Shown: one piece after another, positions 8,717 through 17,378 of the stretch
Position numbering within the stretch: position 1 is the first letter of the stretch
How the letters are laid out: every line of letters starts with the position of its first letter
Source of the DNA: Streptococcus infantis
Lineage (GTDB): Bacteria; Bacillota; Bacilli; Lactobacillales; Streptococcaceae
Reading direction: 5' to 3'
Assembly: GCF_000963255.1 (NCBI RefSeq)
Contig: NZ_JYOV01000022.1
Location: forward strand, 142,133-206,132
Length of the DNA stretch: 64,000 bases
Translations under genes and position numbers: made by a program
Notes under the pieces: model-generated
The model's input: only the letters and a program-made list of their open reading frames with translations
Database searches by the model: none
Told to the model about the DNA's origin: nothing

Positions 8717-8963
8717 ACAATACCTACGAGACAAAATAGAAGCTCTTCGCCACAACTTTGTCGAATCAACCCAACATGAACGGGCAGTTGGTATGTTAGA
8801 TGAAGTTCATATGAGTAAGAAGATGTTGAAAATCAAGAAAAAAATGATTTCACTTGAAATGGAGCGTTGTCAGAAGAAAATCGAGCATAAGGACTGCTCG
8901 AAGATTGATCAAAAAATCCAAGAACAAAAGGAACTTTTTGAAGCTTGTCGCAAACAAAAATAA
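8709..8963 (+). CDS. Small charged coiled-coil protein of unknown function
   Basis: This 84-residue protein has no family that I recognise. It is highly charged and probably almost entirely helical, with a Lys-rich stretch (SKKMLKIKKKMISLEME) and two cysteines near the C-terminus (HKDCSKIDQK and FEACRKQK). It has no signal peptide or membrane segment. It overlaps mnmM by 8 bases and lies 11 bases before the antiporter gene, so it is part of the same transcript. Its conserved position in the operon, not sequence, is the main reason to think it is real. Confidence 0.65.
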   Translation: MDKQYLRDKIEALRHNFVESTQHERAVGMLDEVHMSKKMLKIKKKMISLEMERCQKKIEHKDCSKIDQKIQEQKELFEACRKQK

Positions 8964-8974
8964 GGAGGTAGAAG

Positions 8975-11029
8975 ATGGATTTACTTTTTTATCTCTTAGT
9001 ATTTTTACTAGTTCTTATTGTTTCTAGCACGACCAATAAACTTCTTCCCTTTTTACCCATGCCCCTGATTCAAATTTTGTTAGGGATTGGAATTGGACTT
9101 TGTTTACCCAACAACCAATATCATTTAGATACTGAGTTATTCCTAGCTTTAGTCATTGGCCCGCTACTATTCCGAGAGGCTCAAGAAGCAGACATTACTT
9201 CTATCCTAAAACACTGGCGGATTGTCCTCTTTTTGATTTTTCCAGTTATCTTTATCTCAGCTCTGAGCATGGGAGGAGTCGCCCATGTCCTTTGGGCTAG
9301 CCTTCCATTGGCCGCCTGCGTAGCAGTTGGTGCTGCTTTAGGTCCTACTGACCTAGTCGCCTTCGCATCTCTTTCTCAACGTTTTTCCTTTCCGAAACGG
9401 GTTTCTAATATCCTAAAGGGGGAAGGTCTTCTGAATGATGCTTCTGGACTAGTAGCCTTTCGTATGGCTCTCATCGCTTGGACAACAGGAACATTTTCGC
9501 TCACCCAAGCCGGAACCTCATTAGCCATTTCCATCGTTGGAGGATTTGCAGTCGGCTTTATAACAGCCCTAATCAATCGCTTCCTCCATACTTTTCTACT
9601 CAGTGTCCGTGCAACAGATATCGCAAGTGAGCTCTTATTGGAACTTAGTTTACCTCTCTTGACTTTTTTCATAGCTGAAGAGATTCATGTTTCTGGAATT
9701 ATTGCGGTCGTTGTCGCTGGTATTTTAAAAGCTAGTCGTTTCAAGAAAATAAATCTGCTTGAAGCCCAAGTTGATACTGTTACAGAGACTGTATGGCACA
9801 CAGTAACCTTTATGCTTAATGGTTCTGTCTTTGTTATTTTGGGAATGGAACTGGAAATGATTGCGGAGCCAATTCTGAAGAGTGCTTTTTATAACAATGT
9901 GCTCCTTCTCATCACTATCTTCCTCTTAACCTTCCTACTCTTTGTCATCCGCTTTCTCATGATTTACGGCTTTTACGCGTTTCGAATAAAGAAACTTAAA
10001 AAAAGCCTCCATAAATATGTCAAAGATATGCTTCTCTTGACATTTTCTGGAGTTAAAGGAACTGTTTCTATTGCTACCATCCTCTTGATACCTTCTAATC
10101 TGGAGCAGGAATATCCGCTCCTTCTCTTCCTCGTAGCCGGTGTAACCTTGGTCAGTTTCCTTACTGGATTATTGGTCTTGCCACACCTTTCTGAAGAGCA
10201 AGAACCATCTAAGGATCATCTCATGCACATCGCTATCCTAAACGATGTTGCCATGGAATTAGAGAAAGATTTGGAACATACTAAAAACAAGGTTCCCCTC
10301 TATGCTGCTATCGATAATTATCACGGACGGATTGAAAATCTCATCCTCAGCCAAGAAAACAAAGAAATCCAAGAAGACTGGGAAGCTCTTAAACTTTTGA
10401 TTCTCAGTATCGAGAACGATGGTTTGGAACAGGCCTATGAAGAAGGCAAAATCGGTGAAAGAGGTTATCGTGTTTATCAACGGTACTTGAAAAGCATGGA
10501 GAAAAATATTAAGCGAAACTTTGCTTCTCGCCTAACCTACTACTTCCTTGTTTCTATACGGATTGTGCGTTTTCTCCTTCATGAGTTGCTCACATTTGGA
10601 AAAAGCTTTCGTTCTTGGAGAGACAAGGAAAATCAAAGACTTCTTGCCATCGATTATGACCAGATTGCAGAGCTCTATCTAGCCAACACTGAAATCATCA
10701 TCGAAAGTTTGGAAAACCTCAAAGGGATTTATAAGAGTTCTCTGATCAGCTTCATGCAGGAATCGCGTCTCCGTGAAACCAGTCATATTACCAGTGGTGC
10801 CTTTGTGGAACGGGTTATCAATCGGATCAAACCCAATAATATCGACGAAATGTTGAGAGGCTACTATCTAGAACGTAAGTCCATCTTTGAATACGAGAAA
10901 CAAAAACTCATTTCAGCCCAGTATGCTAAAAAACTGCGACAAAATGTGAACAACCTAGAAACTTATTCTCTAAAAGAATCAGCCAACACATTACCTTATG
11001 ATATGATGGAATTAGTTCGCAGAAATTAA
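8975..11029 (+). CDS. CPA1-family Na+/H+ antiporter
   Basis: This 684-residue protein has about 12 membrane helices in residues 1-410 followed by a soluble C-terminal region of about 270 residues. Family signatures are GAALGPTDLVAF and KGEGLLNDASGLVAF (the ND ion-binding pair) near residues 108-160, and FSGVKGTVSIATILL near residue 355. It exchanges cytoplasmic Na+ (or K+) for external protons across the membrane and supports pH and salt homeostasis. The long helical tail is typical of CPA1 NhaP-like proteins and probably regulatory. AAGGAGG lies 8 bases before the ATG. The gene ends 5 bases before a BOX element. Confidence 0.88.
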   Translation: MDLLFYLLVFLLVLIVSSTTNKLLPFLPMPLIQILLGIGIGLCLPNNQYHLDTELFLALVIGPLLFREAQEADITSILKHWRIVLFLIFPVIFISALSMGGVAHVLWASLPLAACVAVGAALGPTDLVAFASLSQRFSFPKRVSNILKGEGLLNDASGLVAFRMALIAWTTGTFSLTQAGTSLAISIVGGFAVGFITALINRFLHTFLLSVRATDIASELLLELSLPLLTFFIAEEIHVSGIIAVVVAGILKASRFKKINLLEAQVDTVTETVWHTVTFMLNGSVFVILGMELEMIAEPILKSAFYNNVLLLITIFLLTFLLFVIRFLMIYGFYAFRIKKLKKSLHKYVKDMLLLTFSGVKGTVSIATILLIPSNLEQEYPLLLFLVAGVTLVSFLTGLLVLPHLSEEQEPSKDHLMHIAILNDVAMELEKDLEHTKNKVPLYAAIDNYHGRIENLILSQENKEIQEDWEALKLLILSIENDGLEQAYEEGKIGERGYRVYQRYLKSMEKNIKRNFASRLTYYFLVSIRIVRFLLHELLTFGKSFRSWRDKENQRLLAIDYDQIAELYLANTEIIIESLENLKGIYKSSLISFMQESRLRETSHITSGAFVERVINRIKPNNIDEMLRGYYLERKSIFEYEKQKLISAQYAKKLRQNVNNLETYSLKESANTLPYDMMELVRRN

Positions 11030-11033
11030 GATT

Positions 11034-11141
11034 TATACTCTTCGAAAATCAAATTCAAACCGCGTCAACGTCGCCTTGCCGTACTCAAGTATAGCCTGCG
11101 GCTAGTTTCCTAGTTTGCTCTTTGATTTTCATTGAGTATTA
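11034..11141 (+). repeat. BOX element, boxA-boxC type without boxB
   Basis: The 108-bp repeat begins TATACTCTTCGAAAATC and ends with GATTTTCATTGAGTATTA. Its middle contains GTCGCCTTGCCGTA, the sequence matched by the widely used BOX-PCR primer. The ends can fold back on each other. The length fits boxA (about 59) plus boxC (about 50), with no boxB module. It sits between the antiporter stop and the yihY ribosome binding site, and so forms most of the yihY leader. Confidence 0.85.
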
Positions 11142-11166
11142 GGTTATTATTGTGGAGGATTATGCA

Positions 11167-12030
11167 ATGAAAAAGTTGTGGAAACAACTAACCAATAGGC
11201 CTTTATTAAAAGCTTTTTTACACTACTATCATGTTTCAGATATTGAATTAACCAGTGTAGCTGTGGCTTATTATTGGTTGATTTCACTCTTCCCTTTACT
11301 TATGATAGCCGTCAATATCTTGCCTTATTTTCAAATTCCAATCTCTAATTTTTTACTAACCTTAAAAGAACTTTTACCAGATACAATCTATGACGTAGTA
11401 GCAAAGATTGCTCGTGAAGTGCTGACACAACCATCTGCTGGACTATTGAGTTTTGCTGTGATATCAGCTCTTTGGACATTTTCAAAATCCATGAATTTTC
11501 TTCAAAAGGCTTTTAATAAAGCCTATGGAATCGCAAAAAATAGAGGAATTATCTCACATCAGCTGATGAGCCTCTTAGTTAGCTTTGGACTTCAAATTCT
11601 TTTTGCGCTTGCTTTATTCCTCAGTATGTTTGGCCATATGCTATTGGGTTTTCTTAAAAACTACTGGAAATCCGAGAGTGCTCTGTTTTCTTATCTACAA
11701 GATTTTACAGGACCGCTGATTTATGCCTTTCTTTTTGCAATCGTAATCATGCTCTATTATTTCCTACCAAATGTTAAAGTAAGTAAGATTCGCTATGTCA
11801 TACCTGGAAGTCTCTTTGTACTAGTTACAACGATTGCTTTATTAAACATCTTTTCAGCTTATTTCAACAATTATGTTAACTATCTAGTCGACGTTCGATT
11901 TTTCAGTTCCATCATCGTTGTTGTCATGATGTTTTGGTTTATTATCATTGCCAAGATATTGATTATCGGTGCAGTGTTCAATGCCAGTGTTCAAAGCCTT
12001 AAGGATCCAGACTTTAAAGCAAAGCAATAA
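11167..12030 (+). CDS. YihY/BrkB-family membrane protein
   Basis: The start is set at ATG 11167, with GGAGG 8 bases upstream; an in-frame GTG at 11152 lies across that ribosome binding site and is unlikely. The 287-residue protein has six predicted membrane helices and the family hallmark VAYYWLISLFPLLMIAV near residue 30. The family, once called ribonuclease BN or virulence factor BrkB by mistake, has no settled function. The gene is bracketed by two BOX elements in opposite orientation and is followed by a terminator. Confidence 0.85.
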   Translation: MKKLWKQLTNRPLLKAFLHYYHVSDIELTSVAVAYYWLISLFPLLMIAVNILPYFQIPISNFLLTLKELLPDTIYDVVAKIAREVLTQPSAGLLSFAVISALWTFSKSMNFLQKAFNKAYGIAKNRGIISHQLMSLLVSFGLQILFALALFLSMFGHMLLGFLKNYWKSESALFSYLQDFTGPLIYAFLFAIVIMLYYFLPNVKVSKIRYVIPGSLFVLVTTIALLNIFSAYFNNYVNYLVDVRFFSSIIVVVMMFWFIIIAKILIIGAVFNASVQSLKDPDFKAKQ

Positions 12031-12042
12031 TTTTTTATCGAT

Positions 12043-12204
12043 TAATACTCAATGAAAATCAAAGAGCAAACTAGGAAGCGAGCCACAGGTTGCTCAAAAC
12101 ACCGTTTTGAGGTTGTGGATAGAACTGACGAAGGCAGCTCAAAATACTATTTTGAGGTTGCAGATGGAAGCTGACGTGGTTTGAAGAGATTTTCGAAGAG
12201 TATA
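12043..12204 (-). repeat. BOX element, boxA-boxB-boxB-boxC type
   Basis: This 162-bp repeat reads in the opposite direction to the one at 11034. On the minus strand it starts TATACTCTTCGAAAATCTC and ends TTTTCATTGAGTATTA. Two internal copies of a module of about 45 bp, each with a small hairpin built on GCTCAAAA...TTTTGAG, are the boxB repeats. It lies 12 bases after the yihY stop codon. Confidence 0.82.
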
Positions 12205-12214
12205 AACAAATCAA

Positions 12215-12246
12215 TCCCCCAGTCATTTAATACTGGGGGATTTTTG
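12215..12246 (+). terminator. Terminator after yihY
   Basis: A 9-bp stem TCCCCCAGT (12215-12223) with ACTGGGGGA (12232-12240) is followed by TTTTTG. The T run favours plus-strand use, although the hairpin may also serve the convergent gene ending at 12258. Confidence 0.85.
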
Positions 12247-12257
12247 AATTTCCTACT

Positions 12258-13199
12258 TTATTGTCCACTCGTTAGGGCTTGCAATTCTGTTTTTAGATAG
12301 TGAGCCAAATGTTGGTGAGCGAAAATATTGGCATTTTTTTCTGCGGTAGGATTGTAGTTTGTGTTGGTATTTACATCATAAACATAAATATCACCACTCT
12401 CTGATTGAACCCATTCAATCGCCGCAACATCAATCTGAGCATTTTTAAGGAAGTTTTCATAAGCTTCTCTTCGGTCATCTGGTAAAGGTTCAGTAATCTG
12501 AAATTTCTCAGACGTTTCCAACTGCTCTGGCCTCTTGCCGATTTGGCAACCATCTGCTGGGCACAATTGGAAACCATCTGAAGAATCGATTGAAACAGTA
12601 TAAAGGAACTTCTGGTTGATAAACTCTGAACGACGGATGCGTCCATCACTTGGTTTGATGTAGGCTTGTAATAAGGTGATCCCGTCCACTGATGGTTCAA
12701 AGAGAGGGCTATTGACGTAAGCTTCCAGTTCTTCTTCATTTTGGAAGAGTTGGACCCCTAATCCCTTACCTGCTCGATTGTGCTTGGTAATCAAAGGATA
12801 GATATTCAATTTTCTGGCTGCTTCAATGATATTTTCTTGACCCAAAACTGCGACTGTCGCAGGAGTCTCAATGCCCGACTCATTTAACTTCAGATATTGT
12901 TTGACTTTACTGATTTCAAGGTTGATAGCACCAGTACCATTCACAACCTTGCGTCCATGTGCCTCCAACCATGTAATCACCTGCTCTGTAAATTCTGGTG
13001 CATAGCGATGTCCTCTGGTGTGAGAGGATGCAGACATACGATTGTAAAAGATACCTTGTGGCGGTGGGCTTTGTAGATCCAAAATTCCACTAGACAAATC
13101 CCACAGTTCATATGGAACTTCTAACTCTTCCAACCATTTGACCAAATGCTGAGTCCATTCAAGATTCTCATGAATTACATAAACTTTTGCTTCACTCAT
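12258..13199 (-). CDS. RimK-like ATP-grasp ligase
   Basis: This 313-residue cytoplasmic protein has an ATP-grasp core. Visible elements are an N-terminal domain (KVYVIHENLEWTQHLVKWLE), the nucleotide-binding segment YPLITKHNRAGKGLGVQLF near residues 133-151, and the metal-binding YVYDVNTNTNYNP near residue 275. RimK-type enzymes join an amino acid or similar amine to a carboxylate by an acyl phosphate. Substrates here are unknown. AAGGAG lies 10 bases before the ATG. It follows an anionic amino-acid/dicarboxylate symporter by 14 bases, so the pair may take up and then ligate a glutamate-like substrate; that link is inference. Confidence 0.75.
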   Translation of the reverse strand: MSEAKVYVIHENLEWTQHLVKWLEELEVPYELWDLSSGILDLQSPPPQGIFYNRMSASSHTRGHRYAPEFTEQVITWLEAHGRKVVNGTGAINLEISKVKQYLKLNESGIETPATVAVLGQENIIEAARKLNIYPLITKHNRAGKGLGVQLFQNEEELEAYVNSPLFEPSVDGITLLQAYIKPSDGRIRRSEFINQKFLYTVSIDSSDGFQLCPADGCQIGKRPEQLETSEKFQITEPLPDDRREAYENFLKNAQIDVAAIEWVQSESGDIYVYDVNTNTNYNPTAEKNANIFAHQHLAHYLKTELQALTSGQ

Positions 13200-13213
13200 T
13201 ACTTATAAACTCC

Positions 13214-14464
13214 TTAAGAAAAGCTGACTGATAATTGGCTTTCCTTTTCTTCTTCTAAAATATATCCTTCTGTTTTTTCAATAACACTGACTGTTAAGAT
13301 TTGACCCAAAACATTGATCATGGTACGGCCAGCATTGACAAAGAAATCAACTGCAAAGATCAAGGCTACTCCCTCAACTGGCAAGCCCAGTTGAGGTGCT
13401 GCAGCTAGTAGAACCACGATAGCTCCTGATGGTACGGTTGCCGCAGTTTTTCCAATCAAGGTCAAGAGTAAAACAGTAAACAAGAGACTTGATAAAGAAA
13501 ATTGAATGCCGTAGGCATGGGCGATAAAGATTGTCGCTACTGAGAAGTAAACCGCTGCTCCTTCTAAGTTAAAAGTGTATCCTAAAGGAACAACTAAATC
13601 AATTGTATGCTCGTCATGCCCCTGTTTTTTCAAATCTTTAAGAAGTGATGGCAAGACAACACTAGAACTACCCGTAACAAAGGCCAGTGTCAAGAGACTC
13701 CAATTTTCACGAAAGGCTGACAAATACGGAACTTTAAAGAAGACGGCAATCAAAGGGAAAATAAGAAGAACCAAAACAGCATAAGCCAAATAAGTTCCAA
13801 TTACAAATTGACCAAGTCCAATCAATTTATCAAGGCCAGTAGTGGCAACATCTTTGGCGATAAATCCAAAAATTCCAATCGGTGATAATTTGATAATTAC
13901 TGCAACAATTTTGTAGATGGCTTCAATCCAGATTTGGAAACCTTGGATAATTTTCTGAGATTTCTCTGATTTAAGATTACCGATTCCGTAACCAAGAAAG
14001 ATGGCAAACACGATAATTGGCAAGAGGGCACCTTCTGAAAGAGACTTGACGATATTTGATGGAATAAAACCAAGCAAAAATTCGCTAAATTTTACATTAT
14101 TGGCAATTCCATCAAGGTTACCACCAGTTTGACCGATATTCACTCCTTGACCAAATCCTAAATAGTAACTAGCAAATACAAACAAAAGAGTAATAGCAGT
14201 TGTTACTACGAAAAAGTAAACCAAACTCTTGGTCAAGATTTTCCCAAAAGATTTTTTCCCGATAACACCAGCTACCGCAACAACGATAGTTGGGAAGATT
14301 AAAGGAATGATAACCATATTGATCAATTTAATAAAGGCTTGACCTAAAAATTGATAAAAGCCTGCAAATTGTGGCCAGATGACTGCAGCAATCACACCCA
14401 AGACCAAAGCCACCAATAATTGGATACCAAGTGAGAGTTTTGACCATAAAGTAACTAATTTCAT
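13214..14464 (-). CDS. Dicarboxylate/glutamate:cation symporter (DAACS family)
   Basis: This 416-residue membrane protein matches the DAACS family (GltP/DctA type), which couples uptake of glutamate, aspartate or C4-dicarboxylates to Na+ or H+. Hallmarks are a serine-rich re-entrant loop (TGSSSVVLPSLL) near residue 262, the conserved GYTFNLEGAAVYFSVA near residue 290, and the C-terminal FFVNAGRTMINVLGQ. The normal family sequence in the last two motifs is LGxxxNxDG and DxxRTxxNV, so ligand residues are partly changed (NLEG, NAGRT) and the substrate may differ. AAGGAG lies 6 bases before the ATG. It is followed by the ATP-grasp gene. Confidence 0.85.
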   Translation of the reverse strand: MKLVTLWSKLSLGIQLLVALVLGVIAAVIWPQFAGFYQFLGQAFIKLINMVIIPLIFPTIVVAVAGVIGKKSFGKILTKSLVYFFVVTTAITLLFVFASYYLGFGQGVNIGQTGGNLDGIANNVKFSEFLLGFIPSNIVKSLSEGALLPIIVFAIFLGYGIGNLKSEKSQKIIQGFQIWIEAIYKIVAVIIKLSPIGIFGFIAKDVATTGLDKLIGLGQFVIGTYLAYAVLVLLIFPLIAVFFKVPYLSAFRENWSLLTLAFVTGSSSVVLPSLLKDLKKQGHDEHTIDLVVPLGYTFNLEGAAVYFSVATIFIAHAYGIQFSLSSLLFTVLLLTLIGKTAATVPSGAIVVLLAAAPQLGLPVEGVALIFAVDFFVNAGRTMINVLGQILTVSVIEKTEGYILEEEKESQLSVSFS

Positions 14465-14700
14465 AAGAAACTCCTTTGTTTTATTTGCTACTCATTCTAC
14501 TACTATTCTTCACTTCTGACTAATATATATTTTCTATGGTGAACATAAAAAAGATTTATATTGAGGATACAAACTACCATTGTATCGAACACATGATTTA
14601 TTCTGATCAAGCAGGAATTATAAAATCTGTTTCTTATCAATGATTTTTTGCTAAAACAGTGATAAATCAAGGAATTTACTTTTCTATTCTCAAAATTTTA

Positions 14701-14709
14701 TGATACAAT
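14701..14709 (+). promoter_or_regulatory. Extended -10 promoter of the DUF3397 gene, predicted leaderless
   Basis: The extended -10 element TGATACAAT (14701-14709) ends 6 bases before the ATG at 14716. No good -35 hexamer is placed at the right distance, consistent with extended -10 use. There is no Shine-Dalgarno sequence. Confidence 0.6.
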
Positions 14710-14715
14710 AATGGT

Positions 14716-15069
14716 ATGATTTTAATGAAACTTGCTTCCATCTTGCTTTTGGTACTAACCTTAGCTCTGGCGATTATTTTAAGCAGACTCTTTAAGTTAA
14801 AGAAAAGGGGCATCAATGCTGCTGATTTAGCTTTTCCTTTTCTAATTTTTGAATACTATTTGATTACGGCTAAGATGTTTACACACAATCAACTTCCAGT
14901 ATTGGGAACGGCCTTATCAATACTAGCAATTGTGCTAGTCTTTTTCTTCTTAAACAAAAGACGTAGCTTTTATTATCCCAAATTTATTAAATTCTTTTGG
15001 CGAGCTGGATTTTTACTAACACTGCTCATCTATATCATTATGATTGTTCAAATTTTCATGATGAAATAG
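14716..15069 (+). CDS. DUF3397 family membrane protein
   Basis: This 117-residue protein has four predicted membrane helices and little else. Its overall pattern, with the KKRGINAADLAFPFLIFEYYLIT segment, fits DUF3397, a family of small membrane proteins of Firmicutes with no known function. The start at 14716 is followed closely by a second in-frame ATG (14725). It lies upstream of the choline-binding amidase on the same strand, with about 120 bases between them, and divergently from the symporter. Confidence 0.7.
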   Translation: MILMKLASILLLVLTLALAIILSRLFKLKKRGINAADLAFPFLIFEYYLITAKMFTHNQLPVLGTALSILAIVLVFFFLNKRRSFYYPKFIKFFWRAGFLLTLLIYIIMIVQIFMMK

Positions 15070-15190
15070 TCAACTATTACAATATAGCTCACCAGCACCT
15101 CGATCTTGGTCACTAAATGTTCCGTCTGAGGCGCTTTTCTAATGAGATTTTTAAAAAAAGATTATAAAAAATGTATAGGAGATAAATCAA

Positions 15191-16852
15191 GTGAAAAAAA
15201 CGCTCTTGGCAAGTGCCATTACTCTTTCAGTTTTTGGTCTAACCACCAATCTTAGCTATGCTGAGGAAAACAAAGCACAGTCTACCCCAGTAGAAACAAC
15301 ACACAGTGAAACCGCTACTGACAAATTGGAGAAAAACAGTCTCCCAGCCAAGGAAACTGAAGCTTCAACTGAAGCAAATGCCAATCAAACGACAAATCCA
15401 TCTAAGAAAGAGGAAGACAAGGCTCCTGAAGTCCAAAAAGAAGGTTGGGTATTAGAGGGAAATATCTGGCGTTTCTATGAAAACAATGCCCCTGTTCTAA
15501 ACTGGAAAAAAATCTACGGAAAATGGTACTACTTCAACAAAGATGGCATCATGCTGAGTGATACTATTTTTGATGGATATATCCTAACTAGTAGCGGGGC
15601 TATGGTCGATTCTGGTTGGAGTAAACTCCAAGATAAATGGTATTACGCTAACGCTTATGGAAAAATTTCTCAACAAAAATGGGAAAAAATCGGTGGTGTC
15701 TGGTACTATTTTGATCAAGACGGAGTCATGCTCAGCAACACAATTTTTGACGACTATCTGTTTACCAATAGTGGTGCCATGGCTGAGAGTTCTTGGGTAA
15801 AACAAGATGGACAATGGTACTATGCCCTTGCTTCTGGTAAATTAATCAAAAATAAGTGGGATAAAATCAGTGGTACCTGGTACTACTTTAACAAAGATGC
15901 TACTATGGCAAGTAACCAATGGCAAGGTAGCTACTACCTAAAAGCTAGCGGGGCTATGGCTGAAAAAGAATGGATTTTCGATAAAAACTATGATAGCTGG
16001 TTCTACTTGAAATCTGATGGTGCTTACGCAGCGCGTGAATGGATTGGTTCTTACTACCTCAAGGCAGGCGGCTACATGGCTAAGAGCGAATGGATTGACG
16101 ACAGCTACTATAAAGCCCGCTACTATGTGGATGAAAATGGAGTCTATGTTACAGGGACCCATAAAATCGATGGACAAACTCATCAATTCCAAAGCAATGG
16201 GAAATGGATTGGTGAAACTTCTGTAAGTCGTGGTTTTGAAAAGGGGAAATATAACAATATTATCTTCCTAGATCCAGGCCATGGTGGTAAAGATCCCGGT
16301 GCATCTTATTATAACATCACCGAAAAAGAACTGAATATGCAAGTTTACCAAAAGCTTCGCAAGGAGCTTGAAGGCCTCGGCTATACTGTTCTTTCTTCAA
16401 GAGACAGTGATGTCTTTGTAGACTTTGTCACCGAACGTTCAAGAATGGTTAATAAGACTGACTCAGATATCTTTATTAGTATTCACTTCAATGCTAGTGG
16501 TAATCCAGCATCAAACAGAGCTGGAATTCAGACTTATTCTTATGAAGAAGCTGCTGGTTATCCTTCTAAGATCAATCCTTACTGGCATAACCACCCTGAC
16601 AGAATCAGTGAAAGCAATCGACTTGCGGCAGATATCCACTCTTCACTATTAGCTGAAACTGGTGCTAAGGATGCAGGTCGTCTACGAAGTAGTTTTGCTG
16701 TCCTTCGAGAAACTAATAAACCAGCCGTTCTATTGGAATTGGGATATATTGACAATTTCAATGAGAATCAACAAGTCCGCAGTGATGCCTACCAAAACAG
16801 ATTGGTTGCAGGTATTGTAAAAGGGATTCAAAAATATTACGCAGGTCAATAA
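15191..16852 (+). CDS. Choline-binding N-acetylmuramoyl-L-alanine amidase (Amidase_3)
   Basis: This 553-residue secreted cell-wall hydrolase begins with GTG, with AGGAG 9 bases upstream. Parts in order: signal peptide cleaved after SYA (about residue 24); an acidic Thr/Glu/Lys-rich linker to residue 84; about ten choline-binding-type Trp/Tyr repeats (85-345, for example GKWYYFNKDGIM and GVWYYFDQDGVM); and a C-terminal zinc amidase domain (357-553). The domain shows FLDPGHGGKDPGA (zinc ligand His364), the ligand Glu in TEKELNM, SIHFNAS, and the catalytic Glu in LLELGYIDN. It should bind choline on teichoic acids and cut the bond between MurNAc and L-alanine. Confidence 0.88.
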   Translation: MKKTLLASAITLSVFGLTTNLSYAEENKAQSTPVETTHSETATDKLEKNSLPAKETEASTEANANQTTNPSKKEEDKAPEVQKEGWVLEGNIWRFYENNAPVLNWKKIYGKWYYFNKDGIMLSDTIFDGYILTSSGAMVDSGWSKLQDKWYYANAYGKISQQKWEKIGGVWYYFDQDGVMLSNTIFDDYLFTNSGAMAESSWVKQDGQWYYALASGKLIKNKWDKISGTWYYFNKDATMASNQWQGSYYLKASGAMAEKEWIFDKNYDSWFYLKSDGAYAAREWIGSYYLKAGGYMAKSEWIDDSYYKARYYVDENGVYVTGTHKIDGQTHQFQSNGKWIGETSVSRGFEKGKYNNIIFLDPGHGGKDPGASYYNITEKELNMQVYQKLRKELEGLGYTVLSSRDSDVFVDFVTERSRMVNKTDSDIFISIHFNASGNPASNRAGIQTYSYEEAAGYPSKINPYWHNHPDRISESNRLAADIHSSLLAETGAKDAGRLRSSFAVLRETNKPAVLLELGYIDNFNENQQVRSDAYQNRLVAGIVKGIQKYYAGQ

Positions 16853-16860
16853 AGAAAAAG

Positions 16861-16885
16861 TCTCGAGGAATACTCGAGATTTTTT
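16861..16885 (+). terminator. Terminator of the amidase gene
   Basis: A perfect 7-bp stem TCTCGAG (16861-16867) with CTCGAGA (16873-16879) is followed by TTTTTTG, 8 bases after the stop codon. Confidence 0.9.
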
Positions 16886-16897
16886 GTATTATTCTTC

Positions 16898-17203
16898 TTA
16901 CTTGTTGGCTTCAGGAAAGAGAAAACCAATCCCAACACAAGCCAAGACTCCAGCACCGATAACCAAACCGCTTGAAAGTGGCAAGATATCAAGAATGGCA
17001 TTGGCTATGATAAAGGCAATCATCAAGCTCATGAGACTGGCCTTGTAATCTTTTTTCACCAAATTCTCAAGTGTAAAAAATAGGAATAAACCTACTGGAA
17101 AGAGGGCCCATATATTGACATCCAAACTTGGCCATCCAACAAAACCAAAATACAAAACTGCTACTGCAACGACTAAAAATCCGATACCTACTACTTTTTT
17201 CAT
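16898..17203 (-). CDS. Small membrane protein of unknown function
   Basis: This 101-residue protein consists almost wholly of four hydrophobic helices, with a short charged loop (ENLVKKDYKASLMS) in the middle. I do not recognise a family, although its layout resembles small accessory membrane proteins such as the LiaI/LiaF transmembrane parts. GAGG lies before the ATG. It is convergent with the amidase gene and stands alone. Confidence 0.65.
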   Translation of the reverse strand: MKKVVGIGFLVVAVAVLYFGFVGWPSLDVNIWALFPVGLFLFFTLENLVKKDYKASLMSLMIAFIIANAILDILPLSSGLVIGAGVLACVGIGFLFPEANK

Positions 17204-17344
17204 GATACGACCTCATTTTCTATTTTGTTAGGAAGTTTTATCTCCCTTTAACAATTACAACTATAACAGAAATAAAAATCGCAAACAATAGCTTTTGTCT
17301 ATGTGGCAGACATGATAGACTATGTGGTCAGAATTTTTCTAAAA

Positions 17345-17366
17345 AAGAAGCCATTGCTGGCTTCTT
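17345..17366 (-). terminator. Terminator of the DUF6287 gene
   Basis: A 9-bp stem AAGAAGCCA (17345-17353) with TGGCTTCTT (17358-17366) has a 4-base loop. On the minus strand it is followed by a T run, just after the stop at 17379. Confidence 0.85.
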
Positions 17367-17378
17367 TTCATTCATTTT

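Noticed and set aside
11034..12204. CRISPR-like reading of the repeated BOX modules
   Set aside because: The repeats are BOX subunits without regular unique spacers, and no cas genes are in the window.
15090..15140. Possible terminator after the DUF3397 gene
   Set aside because: The potential stem (GCACCTC with GAGGCGC) is short, contains a mismatch and has a loop of over 25 bases.
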